Shown here piece after piece: positions 26,370 through 33,818 of a stretch of DNA of 64,000 bases. Within the stretch, counting starts at the first letter, position 1, and every line of letters begins with the position of its first letter. Both the position numbers and the translations under genes were made by a program. The notes beneath the pieces are model-generated. The model did not search any database. It saw only the letters and a list, made by a program, of their open reading frames with translations, and had not been told where the DNA came from. The DNA comes from JACRCT01 sp049841135 (GTDB lineage Bacteria > Myxococcota > Myxococcia > Myxococcales > UBA5297): NCBI GenBank assembly GCA_049841135.1, contig JASGHK010000008.1:1364001-1428000 (forward strand). The letters are read 5' to 3'.

Positions 26370-26792
26370 GTGCGCCACGTCGTCTTCCGCATCGGCCCCG
26401 AGCGCTTCGGCCTGCCTTTGGCAGCAGTGCGCGAAGTCGTCCCCCCGGCGACCATGTCGCTGGTGCCGCGGGCCCCACCTGCGGTCCGCGGGATCATGAA
26501 CCTGCGCGGCCGGGTGGTGACCGTCATCGAGCTCGCAGGCTTGCTGGGCCTGCCGGCGGAGCAGCCCCCGGACGGCGGCAAGGTGCTCATCCTCGACCGT
26601 GGCCGGCGGGACCTGGGGCTCAAGGTCACCGGCATCGACGGCATCCACATGCTGGAGGACGTCTCCCCTGCCCCGGGCGAAGCGCTCGCTTCGGTCAAGG
26701 GGGTCGCCCGTCAAGCCAGCGGAGCCGTCACCATCCTGGACGCGGACGGGCTGGAGAAGCAGATCGTCGGGCTGGTGAAACCGCCGCGCTGA
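26370..26792 (+). CDS. cheW: CheW-like chemotaxis coupling protein
   Basis: A 140-residue single CheW domain. It begins HVVFRIGPERFGLPLAAVRE, has the VRGIMNLRGRVVTVIEL segment (about 44-60) that defines the family, and ends with SGAVTILDADGLEKQI. CheW couples receptors to CheA. The other chemotaxis genes lie 0.7 kb downstream (cheY at 27520, cheA at 27984), separated by lspA on the opposite strand. The protein is slightly shorter than typical CheW (about 160 residues) but retains both subdomains. Confidence 0.85.
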   Translation: MRHVVFRIGPERFGLPLAAVREVVPPATMSLVPRAPPAVRGIMNLRGRVVTVIELAGLLGLPAEQPPDGGKVLILDRGRRDLGLKVTGIDGIHMLEDVSPAPGEALASVKGVARQASGAVTILDADGLEKQIVGLVKPPR

Positions 26793-26805
26793 CCCCTCCA
26801 GCTAC

Positions 26806-27342
26806 TTACTTCTCCTCGGCTGCCTTCGCCGGAGGCTCGACCTTGGCGCCGTCCTTGGCCGGCTCTTCCTTCTTCTTGCGCCCGCCCAGGACGACCAGCA
26901 CGCCGACGCCGACGCAGACCAGCATGTCGGCGACGTTGAAGTTCGGCCACTGGAAGCCCCCGTGCCAGTAGATGAAGTCGCGCACGTAGCCGAAGCGAAC
27001 GCGGTCGACGATGTTGCCGACCGCCCCACAGATGGTCATGGCGAAGCCGACCTGGCTGGGCAGGTCCTCGCTTCGCAGCATGGCGACGACCAGCGCCAGG
27101 GTGAGCGCCGAGGTCAGTCCGATGAGCACCCACACCTTGGCCGAGTCGGGCAGCTGGTTTCCCAGCCCGAACGCCGCGTTGCGGTTCTCGACGTAGACGA
27201 ACGACAACGCGCCCTGGATGACTTCGAGCGGGTTGCCGGGCAGGCGCGCGGCTGCCCAGCCCTTGCTCCACTGGTCGAGCCAGAGCCCGAGCGCACTGAA
27301 GGCGGCGGCGAGGGCGATGTTCCGGGGATTCATCTTGATCAT
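26806..27342 (-). CDS. lspA: Lipoprotein signal peptidase II
   Basis: A 178-residue membrane protein with four predicted helices. Family motifs are present: LDQWSKGW near the N-terminus, VENRNAAFGLG (about 49-59), the catalytic Asp in GNIVDRVRFGYVRDFI, and the second catalytic Asp in NFNVADM. The C-terminus carries a 30-residue Lys/Glu/Ala/Pro tail not seen in most LspA proteins. It cleaves the signal peptides of diacylglyceryl-modified lipoproteins, of which at least six are predicted in this window. Start ATG 27342 fits the usual N-terminus; a longer GTG reading is unlikely. It sits between cheW and cheY in antisense orientation and ends 13 bp from the cheW stop. Confidence 0.93.
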   Translation of the reverse strand: MIKMNPRNIALAAAFSALGLWLDQWSKGWAAARLPGNPLEVIQGALSFVYVENRNAAFGLGNQLPDSAKVWVLIGLTSALTLALVVAMLRSEDLPSQVGFAMTICGAVGNIVDRVRFGYVRDFIYWHGGFQWPNFNVADMLVCVGVGVLVVLGGRKKKEEPAKDGAKVEPPAKAAEEK

Positions 27343-27519
27343 GGCGGTGGCGGCTTTATCGGGCACGGGCCTGGAAATGGCAACGAAAACGCGGCCCCGC
27401 ACCCGCGGCGGGGCCTCGAGGCCCGCCCTCACGCTCTGTGGCGAGGACGCAGACTCTGGCTTGAGGGCGCCATTTGAAGGTGCTAGTTTCCCCGCTTCTT
27501 GTTGGTCCGGAGGCCCGCG

Positions 27520-27884
27520 ATGGCGAAGCGCATCCTCATCGTCGACGACGCCATCTTCATGCGCAACATGATCAAGGACATCTTCGCCTCCGGCGGGTTC
27601 GAGGTCGTGGGCGAGGCGGCCAATGGTCTGGAGGCGGTTGAGCGCTACAAAGAGCTCAAGCCCGACCTCACGACCATGGACATCGTCATGCCGTTCAAGA
27701 GCGGCATCGAGGCCACCCGCGAATCGTCAAGCTGGACGGGGATGCCCTCATCGTCATGTGCAGCGCGCTGGGGCAGGAGTCTCTGGTGATGGAGGCCATC
27801 GAGGCCGGCGCCAGCGACTTCATCGTCAAGCCGTTCAAGGCCGAGGACGTCCTGGCGGTGGTCAAGAAGGTCCTCGGCGCCTAG
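27520..27884 (+). CDS. cheY: CheY-type response regulator, one frameshift
   Basis: Corrected for one missing base, this is a 121-residue single receiver domain. It has the acidic pair in ILIVDDAIFMRN, the phospho-acceptor Asp in LTTMDIVMPFKSG, and Lys in FIVKPFKAED. The break is near 27721, where CGCGAATCG should read CGCGAGATCG to give TREIVKLDG. Without correction the product would stop after 96 residues and lack the Thr/Ser switch and Lys. Start ATG 27520 has GGAGG nine bases upstream. It precedes cheA by 99 bp, so CheA is the obvious phosphodonor. The 177-bp gap before it holds a GGCCCCGC/GCGGGGCC hairpin at 27393-27415. Confidence 0.87.
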
Positions 27885-27897
27885 CCCTCCGCTCCTC

Positions 27898-27919
27898 CCC
27901 CTCCCAAGCTGAGGAGGGG
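27898..27919. terminator. CCCCTCC/GGAGGGG hairpin after cheY
   Basis: A 7-bp perfect stem with an 8-base loop, 13 bp after the cheY stop. A similar structure with similar flanks follows the stop at 55853, so it may be a dispersed intergenic element as well as an attenuator between cheY and cheA. Confidence 0.4.
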
Positions 27920-27983
27920 TCTGGCTCTGCTCCGCATCACCTCGGTCGGAGCTCTTCGAACCTGGCAGGATCGGGGCTCGGCC

Positions 27984-29960
27984 ATGCCCATCGACATGTC
28001 GAAGTACCTCGGGCTGTTCGCTTCCGAGGCCCAGGAGCACCTTGAGGGCCTCGCCCGGGAGCTGGTGCGCGTCGAGAAGGAGCACGGCCGCGAGTCGGTG
28101 GACGCCATGTTCCGCCACGCCCACTCGGTCAAGGGCATGGCCGCCTCCATGGGCTTCGAGCAGATCGCCGTGCTCGCCCACCGGGTGGAGGACCTGGTCG
28201 ACAAGCTGCGCTCTCGCCCGGAGGCGATCAGCGCCGACACGACCGACGTGCTGCTGGCCGCCACCGACCACCTGCAGGCGATGGTCAAGGCCGCCGGCGC
28301 CGGCGTGCCCTGGCCGGACGCGGCCCCGCTCATCGCCCGACTCTCGGAGCGCCTGATCGCCCTCACCGGCCAGGCCCCGCCCCCGACTCGCGTCGTGCCG
28401 GCAGTCACCGTCGCGCCGGACCCTGCGCCGGCCGCCCCACCTCCCCCGGACCCCGCCAGCACCTCGGCGCTGCCCCCACACCTCAACGTCCGCGTGAAGA
28501 TCGCCTCGGCCTGCCCGGTTCCTGGCGTGCGCGGCTTCCTGGTCCACAAGAAGCTGGCTGCGCTCGGCAACGTCTTCGCGGTCCACCCGCCGCTCGAGGA
28601 CCTCAAGGCCGGCCGCATCCCCGACGGGCTGCTCTCGCTCGAGCTCGAGGTGCAGGGCGCGCACGGCGCCGAGAGCGTCAAGAAGGCGCTCTCCACCGTC
28701 GCCGACCTCGAGTCGGTGGAGGTCTCCTCGCTCGAGCCCAAGGCCGCGCCCGCCCCGCCCAAGCCGCCCGAGCCCGAAGCCCCCAAGGCGGTCGGCGCCG
28801 AGCCTGCGCGCACGGTGCGGGTGAAGACCGAGATCCTCGACTACTTCCTGGAGTCCGCCGGCGAGCTGTTGCTGGCTGTCGCCCACCTGCGCGAAGTGAC
28901 CAAGCAGCTGCCGGAGGACACGCGCGCTCCGGTGGAGGGGGGCGTCGACCGGCTGCGCGTCATCATCAAGGACCTGCACGACAAGGTGATGAGCGTGCGC
29001 ATGACGCCGCTCTCGCTCATCACCGACCGCCTGCCGCGCGCCGCCCGCGACATCGCCCGCAAGCGGGGCCGCGAGGTGGACCTGGTCATCGCCGGCGCGG
29101 AGATCGAGCTCGACCGCGCCATCCTCGACGAGCTGGCCGACCCGCTCCTGCACATCCTGCGCAACTGCATCGACCACGGCATCGAGGGTGCCGAGGAGCG
29201 CGAGAAGGCCGGCAAGGGGCCGCGCGGCCGCATCGTCGTCGCCGCCCGCCGCGACCGCGACCGGGTGCTGGTGGAGATCGAGGACGACGGGCGCGGCATG
29301 GACGCCGGCAAGCTCAAGGCCGCGGCCGTCGAGCGCGGGCTGGTGACCGAGCAGGCGGCCGCGGCCATGACCGACCACGAGGCCTACCTGCTCGCCTGCC
29401 TTCCAGGGGTCTCCACGGCGAGCGAGATCACCGACGTGTCGGGGCGCGGCGTGGGCATGGACGCGGTCAAGCGCGGCGTCGAGCAGGTCGGCGGCAAGCT
29501 GGACATCGACTCGAGCCGCGGGCGCGGCACGCGCTTCACGCTGCGGCTGCCGTTGACGGTCGCGGTGGTCAACGTGCTGCTGGTCGGGGTGGGCAAGGAG
29601 GTCTTCGGCCTGCCGATCGCCAAGGTGCGCGCGGTGGTCGAGGCCGACCCGGCCACGCTGACCAAGAGCCGCAACGCGCCGATGCTCGGGCACAACGGGG
29701 CGCTGCTGCCGGTGCACGTGCTGGGACGGCTCCTGGGCCTGGAAAAGCAGCAGGCCGAGGGCGTCAAGCCACACGTGGTGATCGAGGGCGACCCCGGGGC
29801 GCTGGCGCTCGAGGTGGACCGACTGCTGGGCCAAGAGGAGGCGGTGCTCAAGCCCGTCTCACGGCCGCTGGACCTCATCCCCGGGCTGGCCGGCGTGACC
29901 ATCTTGGGAACGGGACGGCCCATCTTCATCCTGGACGTGCCGCGCCTGGTGGCCGCCTAG
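27984..29960 (+). CDS. cheA: CheA chemotaxis histidine kinase
   Basis: A 658-residue CheA with all five regions. The HPt domain has HSVKGMAASMGF with phospho-His 47. A Pro/Ala linker (about 130-170) leads to an alpha/beta domain at about 172-255 (VRVKIASACPVPG, VHPPLEDLKAG) that fits the CheY-binding P2. The P3 dimerisation helices start at VRVKTEILDYFLESAGELL (about 275). The P4 ATPase has the N-box LLHILRNCIDHG, G1 DDGRGMD and G2 GRGVGMDAV. The P5 CheW-like domain runs from about 525 to the end. It phosphorylates CheY, encoded just upstream. No cheB, cheR or cheD is visible, so the cluster is minimal. Confidence 0.94.
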   Translation: MPIDMSKYLGLFASEAQEHLEGLARELVRVEKEHGRESVDAMFRHAHSVKGMAASMGFEQIAVLAHRVEDLVDKLRSRPEAISADTTDVLLAATDHLQAMVKAAGAGVPWPDAAPLIARLSERLIALTGQAPPPTRVVPAVTVAPDPAPAAPPPPDPASTSALPPHLNVRVKIASACPVPGVRGFLVHKKLAALGNVFAVHPPLEDLKAGRIPDGLLSLELEVQGAHGAESVKKALSTVADLESVEVSSLEPKAAPAPPKPPEPEAPKAVGAEPARTVRVKTEILDYFLESAGELLLAVAHLREVTKQLPEDTRAPVEGGVDRLRVIIKDLHDKVMSVRMTPLSLITDRLPRAARDIARKRGREVDLVIAGAEIELDRAILDELADPLLHILRNCIDHGIEGAEEREKAGKGPRGRIVVAARRDRDRVLVEIEDDGRGMDAGKLKAAAVERGLVTEQAAAAMTDHEAYLLACLPGVSTASEITDVSGRGVGMDAVKRGVEQVGGKLDIDSSRGRGTRFTLRLPLTVAVVNVLLVGVGKEVFGLPIAKVRAVVEADPATLTKSRNAPMLGHNGALLPVHVLGRLLGLEKQQAEGVKPHVVIEGDPGALALEVDRLLGQEEAVLKPVSRPLDLIPGLAGVTILGTGRPIFILDVPRLVAA

Positions 29961-30007
29961 GTTCCGGGGCGATTCGGGACCGGTCGATCTGAGCGAGGAC
30001 GTACGCC

Positions 30008-30341
30008 ATGTGGTTCCCCCACAGACCGCAAGCCACCGACGCGGAGCGCAAGAATCCTCTCCCTCCTCGCGCCGCCGGCGGTGCTGCTCGTCCTGGGCGC
30101 TCTCGCCTGGCAGAGCTGCAGCTCCTTCAACCGGGAGCGCCAGGCCAAGAAGGACGTCACTGCCGCGTGCGTCGCCACCGGGACCTCCGAGCCTGAGTGC
30201 AAGCTCAAGGTCAAGCAGCGCGGCGACCTCTGCTGGGATCGCCACTACTTCCCGAGGCGAAAGGGCATCAAGCCCAACCTGAACGAGGCGGCCTACCGCG
30301 AGTGCATCCTCCAGCCCGAGGCGGCGCCACCATCACCGTGA
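30008..30341 (+). CDS. Small membrane-anchored hypothetical protein, one frameshift
   Basis: Corrected for an extra A near 30053 (CGCAAGAATCC should read CGCAAGATCC), this encodes about 110 residues: MWFPHRPQATDAERK, one hydrophobic segment LSLLAPPAVLLVLGALA, then a periplasmic part with SCSSFNRERQAKK and four later Cys (TAACVATG, PECKLK, DLCWDRHYF, RECILQP). The Cys pattern suggests two disulfides. GAGGA lies upstream of ATG 30008. It overlaps the end of larC by nine bases on the opposite strand. Family unknown. Confidence 0.6.
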
Positions 30342-31535
30342 CTTGCCCGCCAGCGCCGCGAGCGCGGCGGCGAGCACTTGCTTGAGCGGCACGTCCTTCT
30401 CGCGGGCCAGCCGCGCGCAGTCCTCGTACTCGGGCGTCGCGTTGACGTCGGCGCTGGAGAGCATGCCGATTTTCACCTTCACCGGCCCCCACGGTGTCTC
30501 GACCTCTTCGAAGCGGCGCTCGAGCACGGCGCGCTCGACGGGGTGGACACGCACGCCCAGGCTGGGGGTCTCCCGGAGGATGAGCTCGGTCAGGCCAGCG
30601 CGCAGCGCCGCGGGTGCCAGCGCTCCCAGCACGTGCCCCGGCCTTCCCTTCTTCATGGTCACCGGGGCGATCCACGCGTCGAGCGCCCCGGCGGCGAGCA
30701 GGCGGTCGACCACGTGCGCGAGCAACTGCGGCGTCGCGTCGTCGAGGTTGGCCTCGAGCACGCAGGTCGCACCTTCGGCGGACGAGGCGCGGCGCCCCAG
30801 GATTCCGCGCAGCACGTTCGGCCGGTCGGGGAAGTCCGAGGTCCCGACGCCGTAGCCGACGCGCTCGATGGTCATCTCGGGGAACGGGCCCTGCTTCGTC
30901 AGCGCTTTGGCGATGGCCGCGCCGGTGGGCGTGGTCAACTCGCCCCTGCCCTCGAAGCGCACGACACGGTCGGTGAGGATCTGCAGAGTCGCCGGCGGCG
31001 GGATGGGCATCATGCCGTGGGCGCGTCGGCCGATGCCGCTGCCCATGGGCGGCGGCGCGCAGTAGACCTCGGGCGAGCCCAACAGCTCGATGGCCAGGCC
31101 CGCGCCGATGGCGTCCACGATGCTGTCGACGGCGCCGACCTCGTGGAAGGCGATCTCCTCGACCGGCTTACCGTGGACCTTGGCCTCGGCCTCGGCGACC
31201 GCCTGGAAGACGGCCAGCCCACGCTCCTTGACCCGCGGTGCCAGGGCGCTCTTCTCGATGAGCGCGCGGATGTCCTTCCAGGCCCGGTGATGGCTGTGTT
31301 CGTGGCCGTGCTCGTGATCGTGTTCGTGCGCCGCCTTCTCCAGCTTCACGTCGAGGTGCGTGCCCTCGATGCCGTGGCGCTGCGCGCGGCTGACCTCGAA
31401 GCGCCAGCCAGAGACGCCCAGCGAGCGCAGCCCTTCTTCGATGGCGACCTGGGGGACGCCCAGGTCCATCGCCAGGGCCAGGAACATGTCGCCCGCGATG
31501 CCGCCGATCGGCTCGAGGCACAGCGTGTCGGCCAT
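30333..31535 (-). CDS. larC: LarC, nickel-pincer cofactor metallation protein
   Basis: A 400-residue LarC homologue. It starts with the conserved LEPIGGIAGDMFLALAMDLG, carries a His-rich stretch (HEHDHEHGHEHSHH, about 70-83) typical of LarC nickel binding, then FHEVGAVDSIVDAIG and ANLDDATPQ. LarC uses CTP to insert nickel into the pyridinium-dithiocarboxylate cofactor of lactate racemase and related enzymes. The ATG overlaps the larB stop by one base (TGATG), so the two are coupled. In many species LarC is split by a programmed frameshift; here it is one continuous frame. LarE and a LarA-type racemase are not in the window. Confidence 0.9.
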   Translation of the reverse strand: MADTLCLEPIGGIAGDMFLALAMDLGVPQVAIEEGLRSLGVSGWRFEVSRAQRHGIEGTHLDVKLEKAAHEHDHEHGHEHSHHRAWKDIRALIEKSALAPRVKERGLAVFQAVAEAEAKVHGKPVEEIAFHEVGAVDSIVDAIGAGLAIELLGSPEVYCAPPPMGSGIGRRAHGMMPIPPPATLQILTDRVVRFEGRGELTTPTGAAIAKALTKQGPFPEMTIERVGYGVGTSDFPDRPNVLRGILGRRASSAEGATCVLEANLDDATPQLLAHVVDRLLAAGALDAWIAPVTMKKGRPGHVLGALAPAALRAGLTELILRETPSLGVRVHPVERAVLERRFEEVETPWGPVKVKIGMLSSADVNATPEYEDCARLAREKDVPLKQVLAAALAALAGKSR

Positions 31536-32275
31536 CACTTCCTCGCGATCAGGGAGGCGTAGAAGCCGCCTCCGAAGCCGTTGTCGATGTTGACCACCGC
31601 GACGTTGGGCGAGCAGGAGTTGAGCATGCCCAGCATCGCCGCCACGCCGCCGAACGAGGCGCCGTAGCCCACGGAGGTCGGCACCGCGACCACCGGGATG
31701 CCCACCAGGCCACCGACTGCGCTGGCGAGCGCGCCCTCCATGCCGGCGATGACCACTGCCGCCTTGGCGTTGGCGATGTCGTCACGCCGCTTGAGCAGGC
31801 GGTGGATGCCGGCCACGCCTACGTCGTAGACACGCACGACCTGGGCCCCGAGGGCCTCTGCGGTGACCGCGGCTTCCTCGGCCACCGGGATGTCGCTCGT
31901 GCCGGCGGTGACGATGGCCACCTTGCCCAGCTTCTTCACCTTGCGGTGGATGACGAACATGCGCGCCTGCGCGTAGTGCCGGCCCTCGGGCGCTGCGTCG
32001 AGGCACGCCGCCGCCTTGGCCTCGTCGATACGAGTCACGATGACCACGCCAGGCCTCTGGCGCAGCGCGTGGACGATGCCGGTGATCTGCTCCACCGACT
32101 TGCCCTCCCCGAAGACGACCTCGGGGAAGCCGCCACGCAACGGCCGGTGGAGGTCCAGGTTGGCGAAGCCCAGGTCGGCGAAGGGCAGGTCCTTGAGCTG
32201 CGCGAACGCGCCTTCGACCGGCACCTTGCCGGCCTTCACGTCGCGCAGCAGCTTGCGAAGTCGTGCGGGATCCAT
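31535..32275 (-). CDS. larB: LarB, nickel-pincer cofactor carboxylase/hydrolase
   Basis: A 246-residue LarB homologue. The N-terminal helical part (LRKLLRDVKAGKVPVEGAF) precedes a PurE-like domain with IVTAGTSDIPVAEEAAVTAE (about 128-147), AGMEGALASAVGGLV and SVGYGASFGGVAAML. LarB carboxylates nicotinic acid adenine dinucleotide at C5 and hydrolyses the phosphoanhydride, the first step of nickel-pincer cofactor synthesis. Start ATG 32275 is chosen; TTG 32296 would add seven residues. It is directly coupled to larC. Confidence 0.92.
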   Translation of the reverse strand: MDPARLRKLLRDVKAGKVPVEGAFAQLKDLPFADLGFANLDLHRPLRGGFPEVVFGEGKSVEQITGIVHALRQRPGVVIVTRIDEAKAAACLDAAPEGRHYAQARMFVIHRKVKKLGKVAIVTAGTSDIPVAEEAAVTAEALGAQVVRVYDVGVAGIHRLLKRRDDIANAKAAVVIAGMEGALASAVGGLVGIPVVAVPTSVGYGASFGGVAAMLGMLNSCSPNVAVVNIDNGFGGGFYASLIARK

Positions 32276-32327
32276 GGCGCGCGACGGTAACGGCAAAGCC
32301 CCGCCGCGCGCAACGAACCCGCGGGCC

Positions 32328-32513
32328 CTACTTCTTGCGCTCCACCTCGCTGGGGATGTTCTGCGGCTCGGGGTTGGGGATGCGCGGCTTGCCGCCGAGC
32401 GCCCGGGCCACGGTCATCAGGGCGACGACGAGGAAGGTCCTGAAGAGGCGGAAGGGTAAGGCGAGGACGGCCGTGACGGCGCGCCCCAGGGTCATGGGCT
32501 GCTGGTGTCGCAT
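32328..32513 (-). CDS. Small single-pass membrane protein
   Basis: A 61-residue basic protein with one hydrophobic segment (LFRTFLVVALMTVARALGG, about 23-41) between basic flanks, then a Pro-rich tail PRIPNPEPQNIPSEVERKK. AGGAG lies ten bases before ATG 32513. No family recognised. A strong hairpin at 32536-32572 lies directly upstream of the ribosome binding site. It precedes larB on the same strand with a 52-bp gap. Confidence 0.5.
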   Translation of the reverse strand: MRHQQPMTLGRAVTAVLALPFRLFRTFLVVALMTVARALGGKPRIPNPEPQNIPSEVERKK

Positions 32514-32535
32514 GAGAGGGTGCTCCTGCTGAAGA

Positions 32536-32572
32536 GAGAGGTTTCGCTTCGCGATGGTCGCGAAGACCTCTC
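32536..32572 (-). terminator. Strong hairpin between two small minus-strand genes
   Basis: Two stacked stems, GAGAGGT/ACCTCTC and CTTCGCGA/TCGCGAAG, joined by a one-sided 4-base bulge (TTCG) and closed by a 3-base loop. It overlaps the stop of the gene at 32571 and precedes the ribosome binding site of the gene at 32513. No T-run follows, so an attenuator or mRNA-stability element is as likely as a terminator. Confidence 0.45.
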
Positions 32573-32870
32573 AGCGCAGGAGCGCCCGGTGCGTCAGATA
32601 CAGCCTCCCCGACGGCGCCGGCCGCTCGCAGACCGCGACGGGCCCCAGGTCGCGTGATGGCGGACGGACTGCCGGGGCTGGGAACTGCTGGGCCGCCGAC
32701 GCGCGAACGGTGCGTCCCTGGCGGACCCGGGTGACCTTTCGCGCCGCCAGCTCGACCTGCGCCGCGATGTCGGACTGCGCCACGGCGCGGCTGGGGACTG
32801 CCGAGGCGCCGAGCGCGGCGCATGCCAGAGCGAGCATCAGCCAGCGGATGGCGCGGCGCCAGACGACCAT
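32571..32870 (-). CDS. Small exported hypothetical protein
   Basis: A 99-residue protein starting at ATG 32870. The N-terminus MVVWRRAIRWLMLALACAAL ends in a signal peptide region with cleavage likely after AVA (about 32). The mature part is short and basic with Pro-rich segments (PAPAVRPPSRD). No known domain. A TATCTT hexamer (TATAAT-like) lies exactly seven bases before the ATG on the minus strand, so the transcript is probably leaderless. TTG 32879 is a weaker alternative start. Confidence 0.5.
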   Translation of the reverse strand: MVVWRRAIRWLMLALACAALGASAVPSRAVAQSDIAAQVELAARKVTRVRQGRTVRASAAQQFPAPAVRPPSRDLGPVAVCERPAPSGRLYLTHRALLR

Positions 32871-32877
32871 GGCCGAC

Positions 32878-32883
32878 AAGATA
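32878..32883 (-). promoter_or_regulatory. -10 hexamer TATCTT with leaderless spacing
   Basis: On the minus strand TATCTT ends seven bases before ATG 32870, with no Shine-Dalgarno. It matches four of six positions of TATAAT. Confidence 0.3.
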
Positions 32884-33134
32884 GGGGCAAAAAGGTCGTG
32901 GTCAAACCGCGGAACCGGGGCGCGACACCGACGGCTCTTTCAACCCGGCGCAACCCGTCCGCCGGAGGTGGGCACAGATGTCGGCTACGGTGGGGCGCTT
33001 CGGGAGAGCTAACTCACCGTCCTTGCTCGGGAATCACGCAAAGGCCCGTTCCACGGAAGAACCCCGCCCAACCCCTCGAATACTGGCTCATTTTCACGCC
33101 CGTGGAATCGACCACGAATCAGGCACTTAGACCC

Positions 33135-33162
33135 ATGACGCGCCGAGTCACCACATTATATA
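33135..33162 (+). promoter_or_regulatory. Candidate promoter of the GNAT gene
   Basis: ATGACG, a 16-bp spacer and TATATA lie 39 bp upstream of ATG 33202. The 331-bp gap from 32871 is otherwise gene-free; it is unusually AT-rich for this window around 33050-33165 and I see no other structure in it. Confidence 0.4.
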
Positions 33163-33201
33163 GGGCATCAGGGGACAGCCTCCCCTCGCCCAAGGTCTCC
33201 C

Positions 33202-33711
33202 ATGCCCCGCTCCCGTCCTTCGCCCGTCGTCATCCGTTCCGCCCAGAAGCCCGACCTGCCTGCGCTCGGCCGCCTCGGCGCCGCACTTGCCCGCGCCCAC
33301 CACGGCTGGGACCCCGAGCGCTTCTTCCTGCCGGAGGCCGGAGCCGAGGGATACGCGTGGTGGCTCGGCAAGGAGATGAAGAACAAGAAGGCCGTGGTGC
33401 TGGTGGCCGTTCGCGGAAAGAAGGTCATCGGCTACGCCTACGGCCGCATCGAGCCGCGCGACTGGAACCTGCTGCGCGACAAGTGCGGCGTCGGCGTGGA
33501 CCTGATGGTCGATCCCGCGGAGCGCGGACAGGGCGCGGGCACCCTGCTGGGCAAGGCGTTGCTCGACGCGCTCACGGCGAAGGGCGCGCCGTTCATCGTG
33601 CTGCAGGCGGCCTCGAAGAACGCCAAGGCGCAGAAGCTGTTCAGGCGCATGGGGTTCCGGCCGACCATCGTGGAGATGACGCTGAGCGTCGGGGCGCGGC
33701 CGAAGCGGTGA
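33202..33711 (+). CDS. GNAT-family N-acetyltransferase
   Basis: A 169-residue GNAT protein. The fold runs from VVIRSAQKPDLPALGRL through the central strand VVLVAVRGKKVIGYAYGR (about 64-81). The acetyl-CoA motif A is GVDLMVDPAERGQGAGTLL (about 98-116), with the R-G-Q-G-A-G pyrophosphate loop. Motif B ends in KLFRRMGFRPT. The substrate cannot be told from sequence. It converges on the large gene at 33819; a GCCGGCC/GGCCGGC hairpin at 33761-33778 lies in the 107-bp gap. Confidence 0.88.
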   Translation: MPRSRPSPVVIRSAQKPDLPALGRLGAALARAHHGWDPERFFLPEAGAEGYAWWLGKEMKNKKAVVLVAVRGKKVIGYAYGRIEPRDWNLLRDKCGVGVDLMVDPAERGQGAGTLLGKALLDALTAKGAPFIVLQAASKNAKAQKLFRRMGFRPTIVEMTLSVGARPKR

Positions 33712-33760
33712 GCAATGGCGGGCTCGAGCGACTGCCAGCGCGAGTCCGGGTGGCTCAGTA

Positions 33761-33778
33761 GCCGGCCGGATGGCCGGC
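33761..33778. terminator. Hairpin between convergent GNAT and protease-barrel genes
   Basis: A 7-bp perfect stem, GCCGGCC/GGCCGGC, with a GGAT loop between convergent stops at 33711 and 33819. No T-run, so only a tentative terminator. Confidence 0.35.
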
Positions 33779-33818
33779 GATCCGCGATCGAGCTACCGCC
33801 GGATGGAGCTTGGGTGGC

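Noticed and set aside
30333..31535. Programmed frameshift in larC
   Set aside because: Known in some species, but here the frame is continuous from start to stop, so none is needed.
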